DNA from: Bryobacterales bacterium | Lineage (GTDB): Bacteria > Acidobacteriota > Terriglobia > Bryobacterales > Bryobacteraceae | Reading direction: 5' to 3' | DNA length: 56,800 nt | NCBI GenBank assembly: GCA_016789755.1 | Contig: JAEUQG010000183.1 | Location: forward strand, 1-56,800 | Shown: piece after piece, positions 7,562 through 16,742 of the stretch | How the letters are laid out: every line of letters begins with the position of its first letter | How positions within the stretch are numbered: the first letter of the stretch is position 1 | Translations under genes and position numbers: made by a program | The notes under the pieces: generated by a model | Databases searched by the model: none | The model's input: the letters and a program-made list of their open reading frames with translations, nothing else | What the model was told of the DNA's origin: nothing

Positions 7562-9886
7562 CTAGCTGCCACAGCCCGGCGCCGTCTCCCGCACCCACTC
7601 TGCCGGATCGCGGTCGACCGGAGCCTTCTGGAGAGCCCCATCCAACAACCCTCGTGCTTCCCGCACCAGCCCGCACGCCTTCCCCTTCTCTCCCGTCTCC
7701 CAATACACCCGCCCCAGCCCCGCCAGCGACTCAAACAAGTATCGCGCCCCATGCACATAGCCCCGGTCCCGAGCCTGCACCTCGCGCTGGATACGCACCG
7801 CCTCTTCTCCTGCCGCTATCGCCTCCTTCACCCGCCCCAGCTTCAGATAGTCGAGCGTGAGCGAGGACAGGGTGAACGACAGCCCACCCTTCATCTGGGC
7901 ATTGGCCGGTTCGGCCGCGGCCATCTCCCGGCGGAGCGCCAACTGCTGTTCCAGATACGCCGCCGCCTCCGCATGCCGCGCTCCTTTGCGCCGCACAATC
8001 GAGGCCAGCGACCCCAGATCGTAAGCGACATCCGCCTTCGCCGTACGGTCGCCCGCCTTGAACCGGGCCTGGTTCAGGGCGTGCGCTTCGAGGGTGTGTT
8101 TTTCCGTGGCGGCCCAATCGTCCTGTAAGGATTTCGAATACGCCATGACTCGATGCGCCATGGCGAGATCCCGCTGGCGGACGGTGTTGGAGGGATCGCG
8201 CTTGTGCAGTCCGGCGTAGATGGCGATGAGCTTTTCCCAAACGGGGATGCTCTCGTCCCTGGCGCCCTTTTGGTTCTGCAGCGCCAAGCCAAGCGAGCGG
8301 AGGGCCTTGGCGTATTGCTCCTGGTCTTGCGCGGGGTTGGACTCGGCCAGTTGGACGGCGCGGCGGGCCAGCGGCACACCATCGGCGGCGCGATTGCGGG
8401 CAATGAGCGCACTCGCATTCATCGCCAGCGCATCCACCAATTGGGACCGCGCCGCGCCGTTGCCGGGCTCGCGGCCGAGTGTTGCTTCGAGCAATGCCCG
8501 CGCGCGTTCATAACGTTCGAGCGCCGCCGCCGTGTTGCCGAGGTTCGGAGTCCCCTGCCCTCCTTCAATCGTGCCCAACCGCAAGTAGCCTTGCGCGATC
8601 TCTACTTCGAGCGATGCATCCGCGCCGCTGCGTTCGGCGAGCCGGTCGAGGTACTCCAGACCGCGGCGGGCGAGCAATTGGCGCGCCGGGATGGTGCCGG
8701 GGACGGCGGCGATGGCGTCATGGAGCTCGAAGAGCATGGTGCGGGAAAGGCCGCGAACCTGATCGAAGCGCTCATCAGCCAGGCGGGCTTGAAACACTGC
8801 AATGGCGGCGGTGGCGATCAAAGCAAAGATCGCAAGGGTTGCCGAGGCGACGGCCCAGCGATGACGCCGGATGAATTTCCCAATGAAGTAGGAACGGGAG
8901 AAGGGGCGGGCGGCGATGGGCCGCCCATCGAGATAACGTTCGATGTCGGCGGCGAGCTCGGCTACGGAGTGGTAGCGTTCGGCGGGGTCGCGGCGAAGGG
9001 CTTTGGCGGCGATGCGGGCGGTGTCTCCGGCGAGTTGAGGAGTGGTGACATCCTCGCTGCCGGCTCGTTCGAGGATACGCTCCAGGGATTCGTTTTCGAA
9101 ACTGCGGGGCGGCTTGCCGGTGAGCAACTCGTGCAGCACGACACCGAGGGAATAGACATCGGTGGATGTGGTGATGGGGCGGCCCTGGATCTGCTCGGGG
9201 CTGGCGTAATCGGGGGTCCAGGCGCGGACTCCGGTGGTGTGGCCGGGCGTTTCAAGGGAGAGCATCTTGGCGATGCCGAAGTCGAGCAGCTTCGCCACGC
9301 CATCGTTGGTGACGAGAATATTTCCGGGTTTGAGATCGCGGTGAACGATTAAGGAACGGTGAGCGTACTGTACGCCGGCGCAGACCTGGAGGAAGAGGCG
9401 GAGCTTCTGGGATTCGCTGAGCGGACGCGCATAACGGTCGATAGGAACCCCATCGATGTATTCGATCACGAGGTACCGGAATCCGGAAGCGGTGACACCG
9501 GCGTCGTAGAGGCGGGCGATGTGGGAATGTTCGAGTCCGGCGAGGATACGCGTTTCTTCGGCTACGGGGCCGGAAGCCCCAAGCAGGACTTTGATGGCGA
9601 CCTGGCGTTCGAACTCGCCGCCGAGGCGTTCGCCGAGATAGACGACGCTCATGCCGCCGCGGCCGATTTCCTTGCCGGCTCGATATTGACCGAATGACTC
9701 GCGGAGGAAATCGATGGGGCCGGATTCGAGGTAATCGCCCGCTTGTTCGTGGGCGGCAAGTAGGGATTCGACGTGTTCGCGGAGGGCCGGGTCGTGAGTG
9801 TGGAGAAAAGCGGAACGCTCGGCGGGCGAGAGTTCGAGGGCCCGGGAGAAGATCTCCTCCACGCGCTTCCAGATCTCGGCGGTCAT
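7562..9886 (-). CDS. Membrane Ser/Thr protein kinase with TPR-like tail
   Basis: A 774-residue PknB-type kinase. The N-terminal about 60 residues (WKRVEEIFSRALELSPAER) are the helical leader typical of acidobacterial kinases. The kinase domain follows, with GRGGMSVVYLG (glycine loop), AIKVL (ATP Lys), HRDLKPGN (catalytic loop), DFG and a YASPEQ activation segment. One membrane helix near residue 355 (WAVASATLAIFALIATAAI) separates it from about 390 residues of Ala-rich TPR-like helices outside the membrane. It starts one base after the stop of the ECF sigma gene, so the two form one operon and the kinase may set the activity of that sigma factor. Confidence 0.88.
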   Translation of the reverse strand: MTAEIWKRVEEIFSRALELSPAERSAFLHTHDPALREHVESLLAAHEQAGDYLESGPIDFLRESFGQYRAGKEIGRGGMSVVYLGERLGGEFERQVAIKVLLGASGPVAEETRILAGLEHSHIARLYDAGVTASGFRYLVIEYIDGVPIDRYARPLSESQKLRLFLQVCAGVQYAHRSLIVHRDLKPGNILVTNDGVAKLLDFGIAKMLSLETPGHTTGVRAWTPDYASPEQIQGRPITTSTDVYSLGVVLHELLTGKPPRSFENESLERILERAGSEDVTTPQLAGDTARIAAKALRRDPAERYHSVAELAADIERYLDGRPIAARPFSRSYFIGKFIRRHRWAVASATLAIFALIATAAIAVFQARLADERFDQVRGLSRTMLFELHDAIAAVPGTIPARQLLARRGLEYLDRLAERSGADASLEVEIAQGYLRLGTIEGGQGTPNLGNTAAALERYERARALLEATLGREPGNGAARSQLVDALAMNASALIARNRAADGVPLARRAVQLAESNPAQDQEQYAKALRSLGLALQNQKGARDESIPVWEKLIAIYAGLHKRDPSNTVRQRDLAMAHRVMAYSKSLQDDWAATEKHTLEAHALNQARFKAGDRTAKADVAYDLGSLASIVRRKGARHAEAAAYLEQQLALRREMAAAEPANAQMKGGLSFTLSSLTLDYLKLGRVKEAIAAGEEAVRIQREVQARDRGYVHGARYLFESLAGLGRVYWETGEKGKACGLVREARGLLDGALQKAPVDRDPAEWVRETAPGCGS

Positions 9887-9887
9887 G

Positions 9888-10466
9888 TCAGGCGTTCCCC
9901 CGTTTGAGCTCGTTGAAGAGCCAAGCCTTGGCAATGGCCCAGTAGCGCTTGACCGTGGGAGTGGAGATTTCGAGCATGGAGGCGATCTCTTCGACGCTGA
10001 AGCCTCCGAAGTATTTGAGGTCGACGATTTGGGCCTTGACGGGATCCATGCGAGCGAGTTCGGCGAGCGCGTCGTTGAGCGCGATCAATTCGGCATCGCT
10101 GGTGGTGGCGGACATGCCGGCGATGGCGACATCGAAGTCGACGCGCGATGCCCCCGCGCCGCGTTTGGAGGCCTGGCGGGCGCGCGCCATGTCCACCAGG
10201 ACCTGGCGAAGGAGTTGGGAGCAGACAGCGAGGAAGTGGCCGCGGTTCTTCCATTCCTTCTCCTGCTGTCCGGCGAGGCGGAGATAGGCTTCGTGAACCA
10301 GGGCCGTGGCTTGCAGTGTGCGGGCGGAGCGCTCGCGCTGGAGGTGGTAGTGGGCGAGCCGCTGGAGTTCCCCATACACCATGGGCAGCAACTGGCCGAG
10401 CGCTTCCGTGTCTCCGTTGGTCCATTGCTGGAGCAACACCGTCACGTCGCCACCGGGCGAAAGCAT
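9888..10466 (-). CDS. ECF sigma factor
   Basis: A 192-residue sigma-70-family protein. Region 2 carries LVHEAYLRLAGQQEKEWKNRGHF and region 4 carries LDALAE-type sequence followed by DLKYFGGFSVEEIASMLEISTPTVKRYW, the promoter-35 recognition helix-turn-helix. The pattern (LQATALVHEAYLRL, FLAVCSQLLRQVLVDMARAR) is that of the 'Sig-70_X6/TIGR02999' ECF group, common in Acidobacteria and Planctomycetes beside protein kinases. No anti-sigma gene is adjacent, so control may run through the downstream kinase. The leader contains an element also found before the large secreted protein at 12567. Confidence 0.9.
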   Translation of the reverse strand: MLSPGGDVTVLLQQWTNGDTEALGQLLPMVYGELQRLAHYHLQRERSARTLQATALVHEAYLRLAGQQEKEWKNRGHFLAVCSQLLRQVLVDMARARQASKRGAGASRVDFDVAIAGMSATTSDAELIALNDALAELARMDPVKAQIVDLKYFGGFSVEEIASMLEISTPTVKRYWAIAKAWLFNELKRGNA

Positions 10467-10556
10467 TTCTCCATTCTACGTGTATCCGCATCTGTTTCCA
10501 TCAGCGGAATCGATACGCGGCGGGGATCAGGTGTTGGGAAGAAATTCGCGGGGGGG
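10427..10556. repeat. 130-bp repeat, copy 1 (sigma gene 5' end and leader)
   Basis: Covers the first 13 codons of the ECF sigma gene and about 90 bp upstream. It is over 90% identical by eye to 11555-11685 in the same orientation. The two copies flank the UPF0175/PIN locus. It contains CTGATCCC, eight bases, ATCGATTCCGCTGAT on the minus strand (10500-10530). Confidence 0.9.
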
Positions 10557-10596
10557 TAACCGGTTTCAGAAGGAAATCGAGTTGGCTGGCGACTAC

Positions 10597-11108
10597 TCAC
10601 TCCTTTGTGCGGCGCGGTAGGACCGGAGGTTGCAGACGTGCCATCTCCAGCGCTCGTTCATACAGCCCAGGTGTGGCCCTGAAATTTGTCTCCTGCAGTT
10701 TGCGCAGGGCAACTTCGATCTGGATCAATCCCCCTTGCGCTGCCTCCACCAGCACCCCAAACGTGCCGGTGATGGTGAGTCCTCGACTCAGCGCCACCTG
10801 CGCTCCTATCCGGTCGTCGATCAGCAACAGCGCCGCATGGAGTTCTTCAGCCAAGGCAATCGCCTGGCTCTCGCCTCGATGGAGATTCGATTGCCCACCG
10901 CCAACGACCCGGCGGGTGAACGCACCCGGACCCACGCTGGAAGACTTCCGGCCCAGGCCCGAACTACCGGCAGTCCATCCTCAGCCTGCAACTCGTCCAG
11001 CACCACGGCAGGCACGATTACGACGCCATAGAGCTTCTTGAGCAGAGCGATCTCTCCAATGCGCACCAGATAGCGGATGGGAGAAGTATCGGCAACGACG
11101 ACGATCAT
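10597..11108 (-). pseudogene. PIN-domain toxin (DUF3368-like), frameshifted
   Basis: The N-terminal half reads MIVVVADTSPIRYLVRIGEIALL and VIVPAVVLDELQA in one frame to about 10880. The C-terminal half (LHRGESQAIALAEEL, LLIDDRIGAQVALSRGL, TGTFGVLVEAA) continues in another frame from about 10930 to 10597. Joined, they give a normal DUF3368 PIN nuclease of about 165 residues with acidic residues D in VADTS, E in LDEL, E in GES and DD in LIDDR. A single insertion or deletion between about 10880 and 10940 breaks it; a sequencing error is the alternative. The start overlaps the antitoxin stop by four bases. Confidence 0.8.
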
Positions 11109-11395
11109 ACGGCGGGGGGCAATATGCCTTCGCTGCGCAGGCGGCGCAACGTGCCAACATCCCGCTCGAGATCTTCTACCGTATAGGCGTTCTCCAGCAC
11201 ATCATGGTCTTCGAGAAACTGCTCCCAGCGCATGCGGGAAAACCCGAGGATCTCAGCCGCTTGCGGACCGCCAATTCGATCGGTCCGGTAGGCTTCCAGT
11301 ACGAGTGCTTCGAGAGCTTGCCGGGACAACTCCTGAGGCGAAGCCGCCCCCAACTTACCGGCCAGCGCTTCCGGAATTTCCAAAGTGATCGTCAT
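11105..11395 (-). CDS. UPF0175-family antitoxin
   Basis: A 96-residue protein starting MTITLEIPEALAGKL, with LSRQALEALVLEAYRTDRIGGPQAAEILGFSRMRWEQFLEDH. This is the UPF0175 pattern: a beta-strand, then a helix-turn-helix (PQAAEILGFSRMRWEQFL) that would bind its own promoter. UPF0175 proteins are usually paired with DUF3368 PIN toxins, and the next gene is one, starting four bases inside this stop codon. An in-frame ATG at 11419 would add eight residues; I prefer 11395, where the family normally begins and GAGAGG lies upstream. With its toxin frameshifted it may be an orphan. Confidence 0.75.
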   Translation of the reverse strand: MTITLEIPEALAGKLGAASPQELSRQALEALVLEAYRTDRIGGPQAAEILGFSRMRWEQFLEDHDVLENAYTVEDLERDVGTLRRLRSEGILPPAV

Positions 11396-11522
11396 GATCG
11401 GTTCTTGCCTCTCTTCCATCCTAGCCTGACTTTCTCAGTTGACCCTGAGCGGTTCCGGCACCTCTTCCCCACTCTCCACGCGAATCGGTTCGATGGTTAC
11501 CATGGCAATTCTGAGCTTAGAA

Positions 11523-11594
11523 TCAAATGAGGAGATCCACTATGTGGGCGAGCCGCTGGAGCAACACCGCCACGTCGCCACCGGGCGAAAGCAT
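11523..11594 (-). pseudogene. Remnant of a second ECF sigma gene
   Basis: Begins MLSPGGDVAVLLQ exactly like the sigma gene at 10466, then jumps to RLAH, which in the intact gene lies about 22 codons further on, and stops after 23 codons. The jump coincides with CTCCAGC, present at both places in the intact gene, so a deletion between short direct repeats explains it. The rest of the gene is absent. Confidence 0.75.
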
Positions 11595-11685
11595 TTCTCC
11601 ATTCTACGTGTATCCGCATCTGTCTCTATTCAGCGGAATTGATACACGGCGGGGATCAGGTGTGGGAAGAAATTCGCGGGGGGGG
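11555..11685. repeat. 130-bp repeat, copy 2
   Basis: Second copy of 10427-10556, same orientation, with a handful of substitutions and small indels near the centre. Similarity to the sigma gene continues to about 11544 because of the internally deleted sigma remnant. The rest of the 11396-11844 interval holds no gene I can support. Confidence 0.9.
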
Positions 11686-11844
11686 GATCTCAACCGAGGT
11701 CGTTCGCGAAGGATTAGGCTAGAGAACGATCAACGGCAGTAGGGAACCGCTAGTTCACCGCAATGTGTGACCCACTAGTTCCGGGAAGGCCGCGTGCCGG
11801 GCGGCAAAGACAATGGGGTGAACACATGTATGTATATTAGGCGT

Positions 11845-12093
11845 ATGCCGCGCATGCAGGTTTATCTGCCGACGGATCTCTACGAGATAGTGAAGGAGCG
11901 CAAACTCGCCGCGTCCGAGCTCCTTCAGGAAGCGGTGCGCACCGAAGTGCGCCGGCAGAAGTTACAGTCCGCCAGCCGGCGCTACACAACCGAACTTGCG
12001 GCACAGGTCGGACAGCCCAATGCGCGGGTGCGCGCCCGCGCGGTCGCCCTGGCGCAACGAATCGCCGGCCGCACGGATCGGAAGGCCGGCTAG
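11845..12093 (+). CDS. VapB-like ribbon-helix-helix antitoxin
   Basis: An 82-residue protein starting MPRMQVYLPTDLYEIVKERKLAASELLQEAVRTEVRR. A short beta-strand and two helices form a ribbon-helix-helix DNA-binding unit; the basic C-terminal tail would bind the toxin. A PIN toxin gene follows five bases later. TATATT lies eight bases before the ATG, so this could be a -10 element for a nearly leaderless message that the antitoxin itself represses. An ATG at 11830 is in frame but adds only MYIRR. Confidence 0.75.
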   Translation: MPRMQVYLPTDLYEIVKERKLAASELLQEAVRTEVRRQKLQSASRRYTTELAAQVGQPNARVRARAVALAQRIAGRTDRKAG

Positions 12094-12098
12094 CCTGA

Positions 12099-12479
12099 GT
12101 GTTGATCCTGGACTCGGGGGCGGTCAGTCAACTGGCGGAGCGTTCGCGCCGCGCTCTAGCGCTGATCGTCGCCCTGCGCGAGGAGGGCTTATGGCCGCCG
12201 ACGGTTCCCGCAGTGGTTCTCGTGGAATGCTTGCAGGGGCAAGCCGGGCGCAACGCCAACGAGAATCGGTTTCTCAAAACCTGTGACATAGCCGATGCTA
12301 TCCCTGAGTCTCTCGCGCGGCGAGCAGCCCTACTGCGGCGACTCGCCGGGCGCGGTTCAGTTGTCGATGCGCTTGTCGTGGCATTCGCGGAACCCGGAGG
12401 GACCATACTCACGTCCGATCCGGACGACCTGGAGGCGTTGGCAGCCTACGCCGCCGATGTGCTGATCGAGCGAATCTAG
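12099..12479 (+). CDS. VapC-like PIN-domain toxin
   Basis: A 126-residue PIN nuclease, presumably cutting RNA. Visible acidic residues are D5 in LILDSGAV, E in VVLVECLQG, D in SVVDALVVAFA and DD in TSDPDDLEAL, the four positions expected of an active PIN fold. It starts with GTG five bases after the antitoxin stop and ends close to the next gene. Unlike the loci at 10.6 and 17.2 kb, this pair looks intact. Confidence 0.8.
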   Translation: MLILDSGAVSQLAERSRRALALIVALREEGLWPPTVPAVVLVECLQGQAGRNANENRFLKTCDIADAIPESLARRAALLRRLAGRGSVVDALVVAFAEPGGTILTSDPDDLEALAAYAADVLIERI

Positions 12480-12526
12480 TGTGAGGCGTTGGCGTACAGT
12501 CCGCCGGAAGAAAAATTCGTGAGGGG

Positions 12527-12557
12527 CTGATCCCGTTCAGCAATCGATTCCGCTGAT
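12527..12557 (+). promoter_or_regulatory. Upstream element shared with the ECF sigma leader
   Basis: Reads CTGATCCC, eight bases, then ATCGATTCCGCTGAT. The same two blocks at the same spacing lie upstream of the ECF sigma gene (10530-10500, minus strand) and, with two mismatches, of its remnant. It ends nine bases before the ATG of the 1391-residue protein. It may be a promoter read by that sigma factor; this is inference from sequence sharing. Confidence 0.45.
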
Positions 12558-12566
12558 CTGAGCCGT

Positions 12567-15500
12567 ATGAACTCGGCGAAACTGCTGCTTGCGCTGGCGC
12601 TGCCGGCGATGTCCATGGCTTATGAAACGAAGTTCTTCCATATCCAGTCCGATGGATCGGTGATGGGTGCGAACACGTCGAAGACCACGGTCTCGGTGTC
12701 TCACGGCTCCACCGGAGTCTACGTTGTGTCCGCGCCGAATGTGATGTACGCGGGGCAGACGGTGGGCCCGATTCCGCTGGTGACCGCCGTGGGCTCGGAT
12801 AACCGGTTCTGCAAAGTCGCCAGTTTCACCACCGCCCAGACCACGGTGCTCTGTTTTGCCGCCACGGGGTTGCCTGCCGATTCGAGCTTCTTCCTGTGGT
12901 TCATTCCCCAAGCCAACGACCGCGAAATCTCCTTCGCCTACGCACCCAACCCCACGGCCGCCTTCTATGCATTGCCGCACCACTACACCACCAACGGCGC
13001 GGTGCCCACAGTGACGCGCACCGCGACGGGAAGGTATACCGTTGCGTTTCCCGGGCTGAATGGCGGCATCCAATCGCAGGTGCAGGTGACGGCGGTGGGC
13101 ACTGTTCCGGTGTCCTGCGCACCAACGGGTTGGGAGAATCAGAACTCGGCTTTTACGGTGTACGTGAAGTGCGGGGCGGCTACGGTTCTTGGCGATTCTG
13201 AGTTCACCGTGGCCGTGATTCCGGTGGGCGCAAACCCGCGAGCTCTCGGGTTTGCTGTTTATAGCGTGACTGCACCCGGGAATACGCAGTTTAACTACAA
13301 TCCGGAAGGTAGCGTTACCGTTACGGGGACACCCTTCAGCGGGCATGTAGTGACCTTCCAGGGACTCAACATCAACCGGTATCCCGGCATGAACGCCGTG
13401 GTCAGCATCATCACCTCTTCGGGAGGATCCGCTCCGGGCTACTGCAAGGTGGACGATTACTTTGAAGGCACGGGTACGGATTTGTCGCTCCGTGTCCGTT
13501 GCTATGAGTCCAATGGCAATCTGGCCTCTGCCAGCTTCGCCATCGCCATCATGCCGCGTGAGTACCTGCTGAATGCGGGCTTCGAGGCGCCGCCCGTGCT
13601 GGGCTCCCCGATTTCGGCGCCATTGCTGGGCTGGACGCTTGTGTCCGGGCAGGCCATCATCCAGCGCCTCTCCGGAACCCCGGCCGACGATGGCAACCAA
13701 TGGACTAGGCTCTCGGCGAATGGCAACAACAGCACTTTCTATCAGGATGTCGATACCGTTCCCGGCACCGGCTACGATGTGCGCTTTGCCTTTTCCAACC
13801 GCGCGGGCGCATCAAGCAGTTCCATTCGCGTGCGATGGGGCGGGCAGATCATCGCGACGATTGTACGGACCGGCTCCACGTGGCAGACCTATACCTACAC
13901 GGTGTATGGCGGCAACGGTTCGACGACGCGGTTGCAGTTTGAGGGCCTCGGCGGCGGGACCGAGTGCGACTTCCTGGACGATGTCCGCGTCATCTACAAT
14001 CCCTCCGCTCCACCGCCGCCGGCCTATACCATTCAAACTTCGCCCTCGGGCCAGCCGATCACGGTGGATGGGACCAACTACACCGCTCCGCAGACGTTCT
14101 ATTGGGGGGCGAACACGCAGCATTCCATTTCGGTGAGTGTCACCAATTCCGGTCCCACGGGCACGCGCTATGCCTTCGCCAACTGGACGGGGCCGAATCT
14201 GAACACGAACAGTGCGACAACGACAATTACAGTGCCGGCGACCGCGGCGGCTTATACGGCGAACTATACGATCCAGCACCTGTTGTCGCTGACGGTGGCT
14301 CCCGCGGGTGGGGGCAGTGTTTCGGTGAGCCCGTCGGGGTCGAGCGGGTATCACAACGCGGGGACCACGGTGACACTGATTGCGTCGCCGAATACATCGT
14401 TTGGGTTCGCGGGTTATTCGGGGTCGATTACGAGCAGCAGCCAGACGGCGCAGGTGGTGATGAATGCTCCGAAAGGGGTGAACGCGACGTTTTCGGGATG
14501 TACGTATACTCTGGCGGCGAGTTCAGTGACGTTTACGGCGGCAGGGGGCGAGGGATCGGTGGGGGTGACGACGTTGCCAGGTTGCCCGTGGTCGGTGGCG
14601 AGTTTGCCGGCCTGGATTCAGGTGGTGCAAATCACCGGCGATCTGTTTCGGTACACGGTGGCGCAGAATACGGGCGCGGCACGGTCGGCCCAGATTACGG
14701 TGGCGGGGAAGCCGTACACGGTGTCGCAGGATGCGGGGGCGGCGGGTTGCAGTTATTCGATCAACCCAACCAGCGCGGGGCTTTTCGTCCCGGCGAGCGG
14801 GGCCGGGGGGCTTGTTGTCACGGTGACGACCACGGCCGGGTGCAGTTGGACGGTAACGGGGATGCCCAACTGGATCACGACGAGCACGTCATTGCCGGCA
14901 AGTGGGCCGGGTACGGTTGTGATTAACGTGCTGGCCAACAGCGGAGCGGCGCGGAGTGCGACGTTGACGATTGCTGGGAAATCATACAGCGTGTTGCAGG
15001 ATACGGGGGCGGTGGGTTGTACCTACACGCTCAGCTCGGCCGGAACGGGCGTGCTGCCGGCTGGTGGCGTGAATAATCTGTCCGTGGTGGTCACCACGCA
15101 GGCCGGTTGCACTTGGACGGTGACGAATTTGCAACTGTCTAACTGGACCACAACTTCGACGGCGCTTCCGATCACGGGAAGCGGGACCTTCTATTTCAAT
15201 GTGCTCCTCAATGCGGGCCAGGATCGCAGCACGACCATCATCGTCGCCGGACAGTATTTTCACATTCAGCAAGCCGCCGCGCAAGGATGCGTTTACTCGT
15301 TGAACCCGTCGGGGGCGGTCCAGATTCCGGCTTCCGGGGCGACGGGGTCGGTGTGGGTCAACACGAATCCGGGATGCTCGTTGACCGTGACTTCCCTGCC
15401 CTCGTGGATCACCGCGATCGCTATTCTGCCGGATGTGGGGCCAGGCACCTTTGAGTACACGGTGCAACCGAACAGCGGAGCGGCACGGACGGCTGAAGTG

Positions 15501-16742
15501 GTGATCGCCGGGCAGATCCTGACGTTCCAGCAGGCAGGGGTGATTCCGCCGCCCACGCAGACGGCGGGACTGCGGTTCAAACCGCTTACTCCATGCCGCC
15601 TTGTCGAGACGCGCCCCGAATACAACGACCCCTCGCGCACCGGCGTGTTCGGCCCGCCCTTCCTCAACGCCGGCCAGACTCGCGATCTGCCGCTGCCGCA
15701 ATCTCCCACTTGCGTTGTCCCCGCCAATGCCAAGGCATACGTGCTCAACGTGACAGTCATCCCGCGCCCCGGCGGCGTGGTGGATTTCGTCACCGTGTGG
15801 CCTTCCGGCGAAGCGCGCCCCAACGTCTGGACCGTCCGCACTCCCGATGGTCAGACGGTGGCCAACACACAGATCGTCAAAGCCGGCTCGAACGGCGGTG
15901 TATCGCTCTACACATCGCACGCCGCCGATTTCGTCATCGACATCTCCGGCTACTTCACCGACGATCCGGTGGTGTCGAACCTGGTGTTCTATCCGCTCAC
16001 CCCCTGCCGCGTCATCGACACCCGCAGCGACTACCGGCCCACACCCGGACCCTTCGGGCCCCCTTCGATGCTCGCCCGCGGCACACGCAGTTTCCGTTTC
16101 CCGCTCAGCCCCAACTGCGTCATTCCGGCCGGTGCGGCGGCCTATTCGGTGACCCTGACCGTTGCCCCGCCGGGGCCGCTTCCCTTCCTCACCACCTGGC
16201 CCACGGGCGGAGGGTTGCCCAATGTTTCGAGCATCAACTCCTTCGTCGGCCGCACGCTGGCCAACAACGTCATCGTTCCGGCCAGCAACGATGGGTCCAT
16301 CGATGTCTACGCCTTTGAAGCCACCGACTTCATCATGGACATCAACGGCTACTTCGCGCCCGACAACGGAACCACCGGCCAGTTCTATTTCCCGGTGACG
16401 CAGTGCCGCGTCTACAACACACAAGGGGCGAACGCTCCGAAGTTCGAGGATACGACCACACGCACGGTGAACATGGTGACCGGGCCCTGTTCCGGCATCC
16501 CTGCCGATGCCCGCGGCTACGCCATCAACGTTACCGCCATCCCCAACGGCAACCCCATGCCGTTCATCACCGCCTATCCTACGGGCCAGCCACAGCCCAA
16601 TGCTTCAGTGCTGAACGCTTTCCAGGGGCAGACGGTGACCAACTTCACCATTGTGCCGGCGGGGACGCAGGGGCAGTTGAACGTCTACGCCTTTCGCCGT
16701 ACGGATGCCGTGGTGGAGGTGAACGGCTACTTCGGGCGGTAG
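12567..16742 (+). CDS. Large secreted BACON/repeat-domain protein
   Basis: A 1391-residue exported protein (signal MNSAKLLLALALPAMSMA). In order: three related N-terminal units of about 100 residues (residues 20-330); a jelly-roll, carbohydrate-binding-like domain (about 335-490, YLLNAGFEAPPVLGSP ... FLDDVRV); an InlB-type repeat (about 495-640, YAFANWTGP and FGFAGYSG); four or five BACON-like units of about 85 residues (about 645-995, 'CSYSINPTSAG...GCSWTVTGMPNWI...ARSATLTIAGKSYSVLQ'); then three repeats of about 120 residues starting 'PLTPCRLVETR' and ending 'VIDISGYF'. The last type is frequent in Solibacter-like genomes. Probably a surface adhesin or polysaccharide binder; no enzyme motif is seen. 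Its 3' end overlaps the converging gene at 16645. Confidence 0.85.
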   Translation: MNSAKLLLALALPAMSMAYETKFFHIQSDGSVMGANTSKTTVSVSHGSTGVYVVSAPNVMYAGQTVGPIPLVTAVGSDNRFCKVASFTTAQTTVLCFAATGLPADSSFFLWFIPQANDREISFAYAPNPTAAFYALPHHYTTNGAVPTVTRTATGRYTVAFPGLNGGIQSQVQVTAVGTVPVSCAPTGWENQNSAFTVYVKCGAATVLGDSEFTVAVIPVGANPRALGFAVYSVTAPGNTQFNYNPEGSVTVTGTPFSGHVVTFQGLNINRYPGMNAVVSIITSSGGSAPGYCKVDDYFEGTGTDLSLRVRCYESNGNLASASFAIAIMPREYLLNAGFEAPPVLGSPISAPLLGWTLVSGQAIIQRLSGTPADDGNQWTRLSANGNNSTFYQDVDTVPGTGYDVRFAFSNRAGASSSSIRVRWGGQIIATIVRTGSTWQTYTYTVYGGNGSTTRLQFEGLGGGTECDFLDDVRVIYNPSAPPPPAYTIQTSPSGQPITVDGTNYTAPQTFYWGANTQHSISVSVTNSGPTGTRYAFANWTGPNLNTNSATTTITVPATAAAYTANYTIQHLLSLTVAPAGGGSVSVSPSGSSGYHNAGTTVTLIASPNTSFGFAGYSGSITSSSQTAQVVMNAPKGVNATFSGCTYTLAASSVTFTAAGGEGSVGVTTLPGCPWSVASLPAWIQVVQITGDLFRYTVAQNTGAARSAQITVAGKPYTVSQDAGAAGCSYSINPTSAGLFVPASGAGGLVVTVTTTAGCSWTVTGMPNWITTSTSLPASGPGTVVINVLANSGAARSATLTIAGKSYSVLQDTGAVGCTYTLSSAGTGVLPAGGVNNLSVVVTTQAGCTWTVTNLQLSNWTTTSTALPITGSGTFYFNVLLNAGQDRSTTIIVAGQYFHIQQAAAQGCVYSLNPSGAVQIPASGATGSVWVNTNPGCSLTVTSLPSWITAIAILPDVGPGTFEYTVQPNSGAARTAEVVIAGQILTFQQAGVIPPPTQTAGLRFKPLTPCRLVETRPEYNDPSRTGVFGPPFLNAGQTRDLPLPQSPTCVVPANAKAYVLNVTVIPRPGGVVDFVTVWPSGEARPNVWTVRTPDGQTVANTQIVKAGSNGGVSLYTSHAADFVIDISGYFTDDPVVSNLVFYPLTPCRVIDTRSDYRPTPGPFGPPSMLARGTRSFRFPLSPNCVIPAGAAAYSVTLTVAPPGPLPFLTTWPTGGGLPNVSSINSFVGRTLANNVIVPASNDGSIDVYAFEATDFIMDINGYFAPDNGTTGQFYFPVTQCRVYNTQGANAPKFEDTTTRTVNMVTGPCSGIPADARGYAINVTAIPNGNPMPFITAYPTGQPQPNASVLNAFQGQTVTNFTIVPAGTQGQLNVYAFRRTDAVVEVNGYFGR

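Noticed and set aside
8153..9352. A 399-codon open frame on the plus strand
   Set aside because: Antiparallel to the kinase catalytic domain; Gly/Ala-rich with no recognisable fold.
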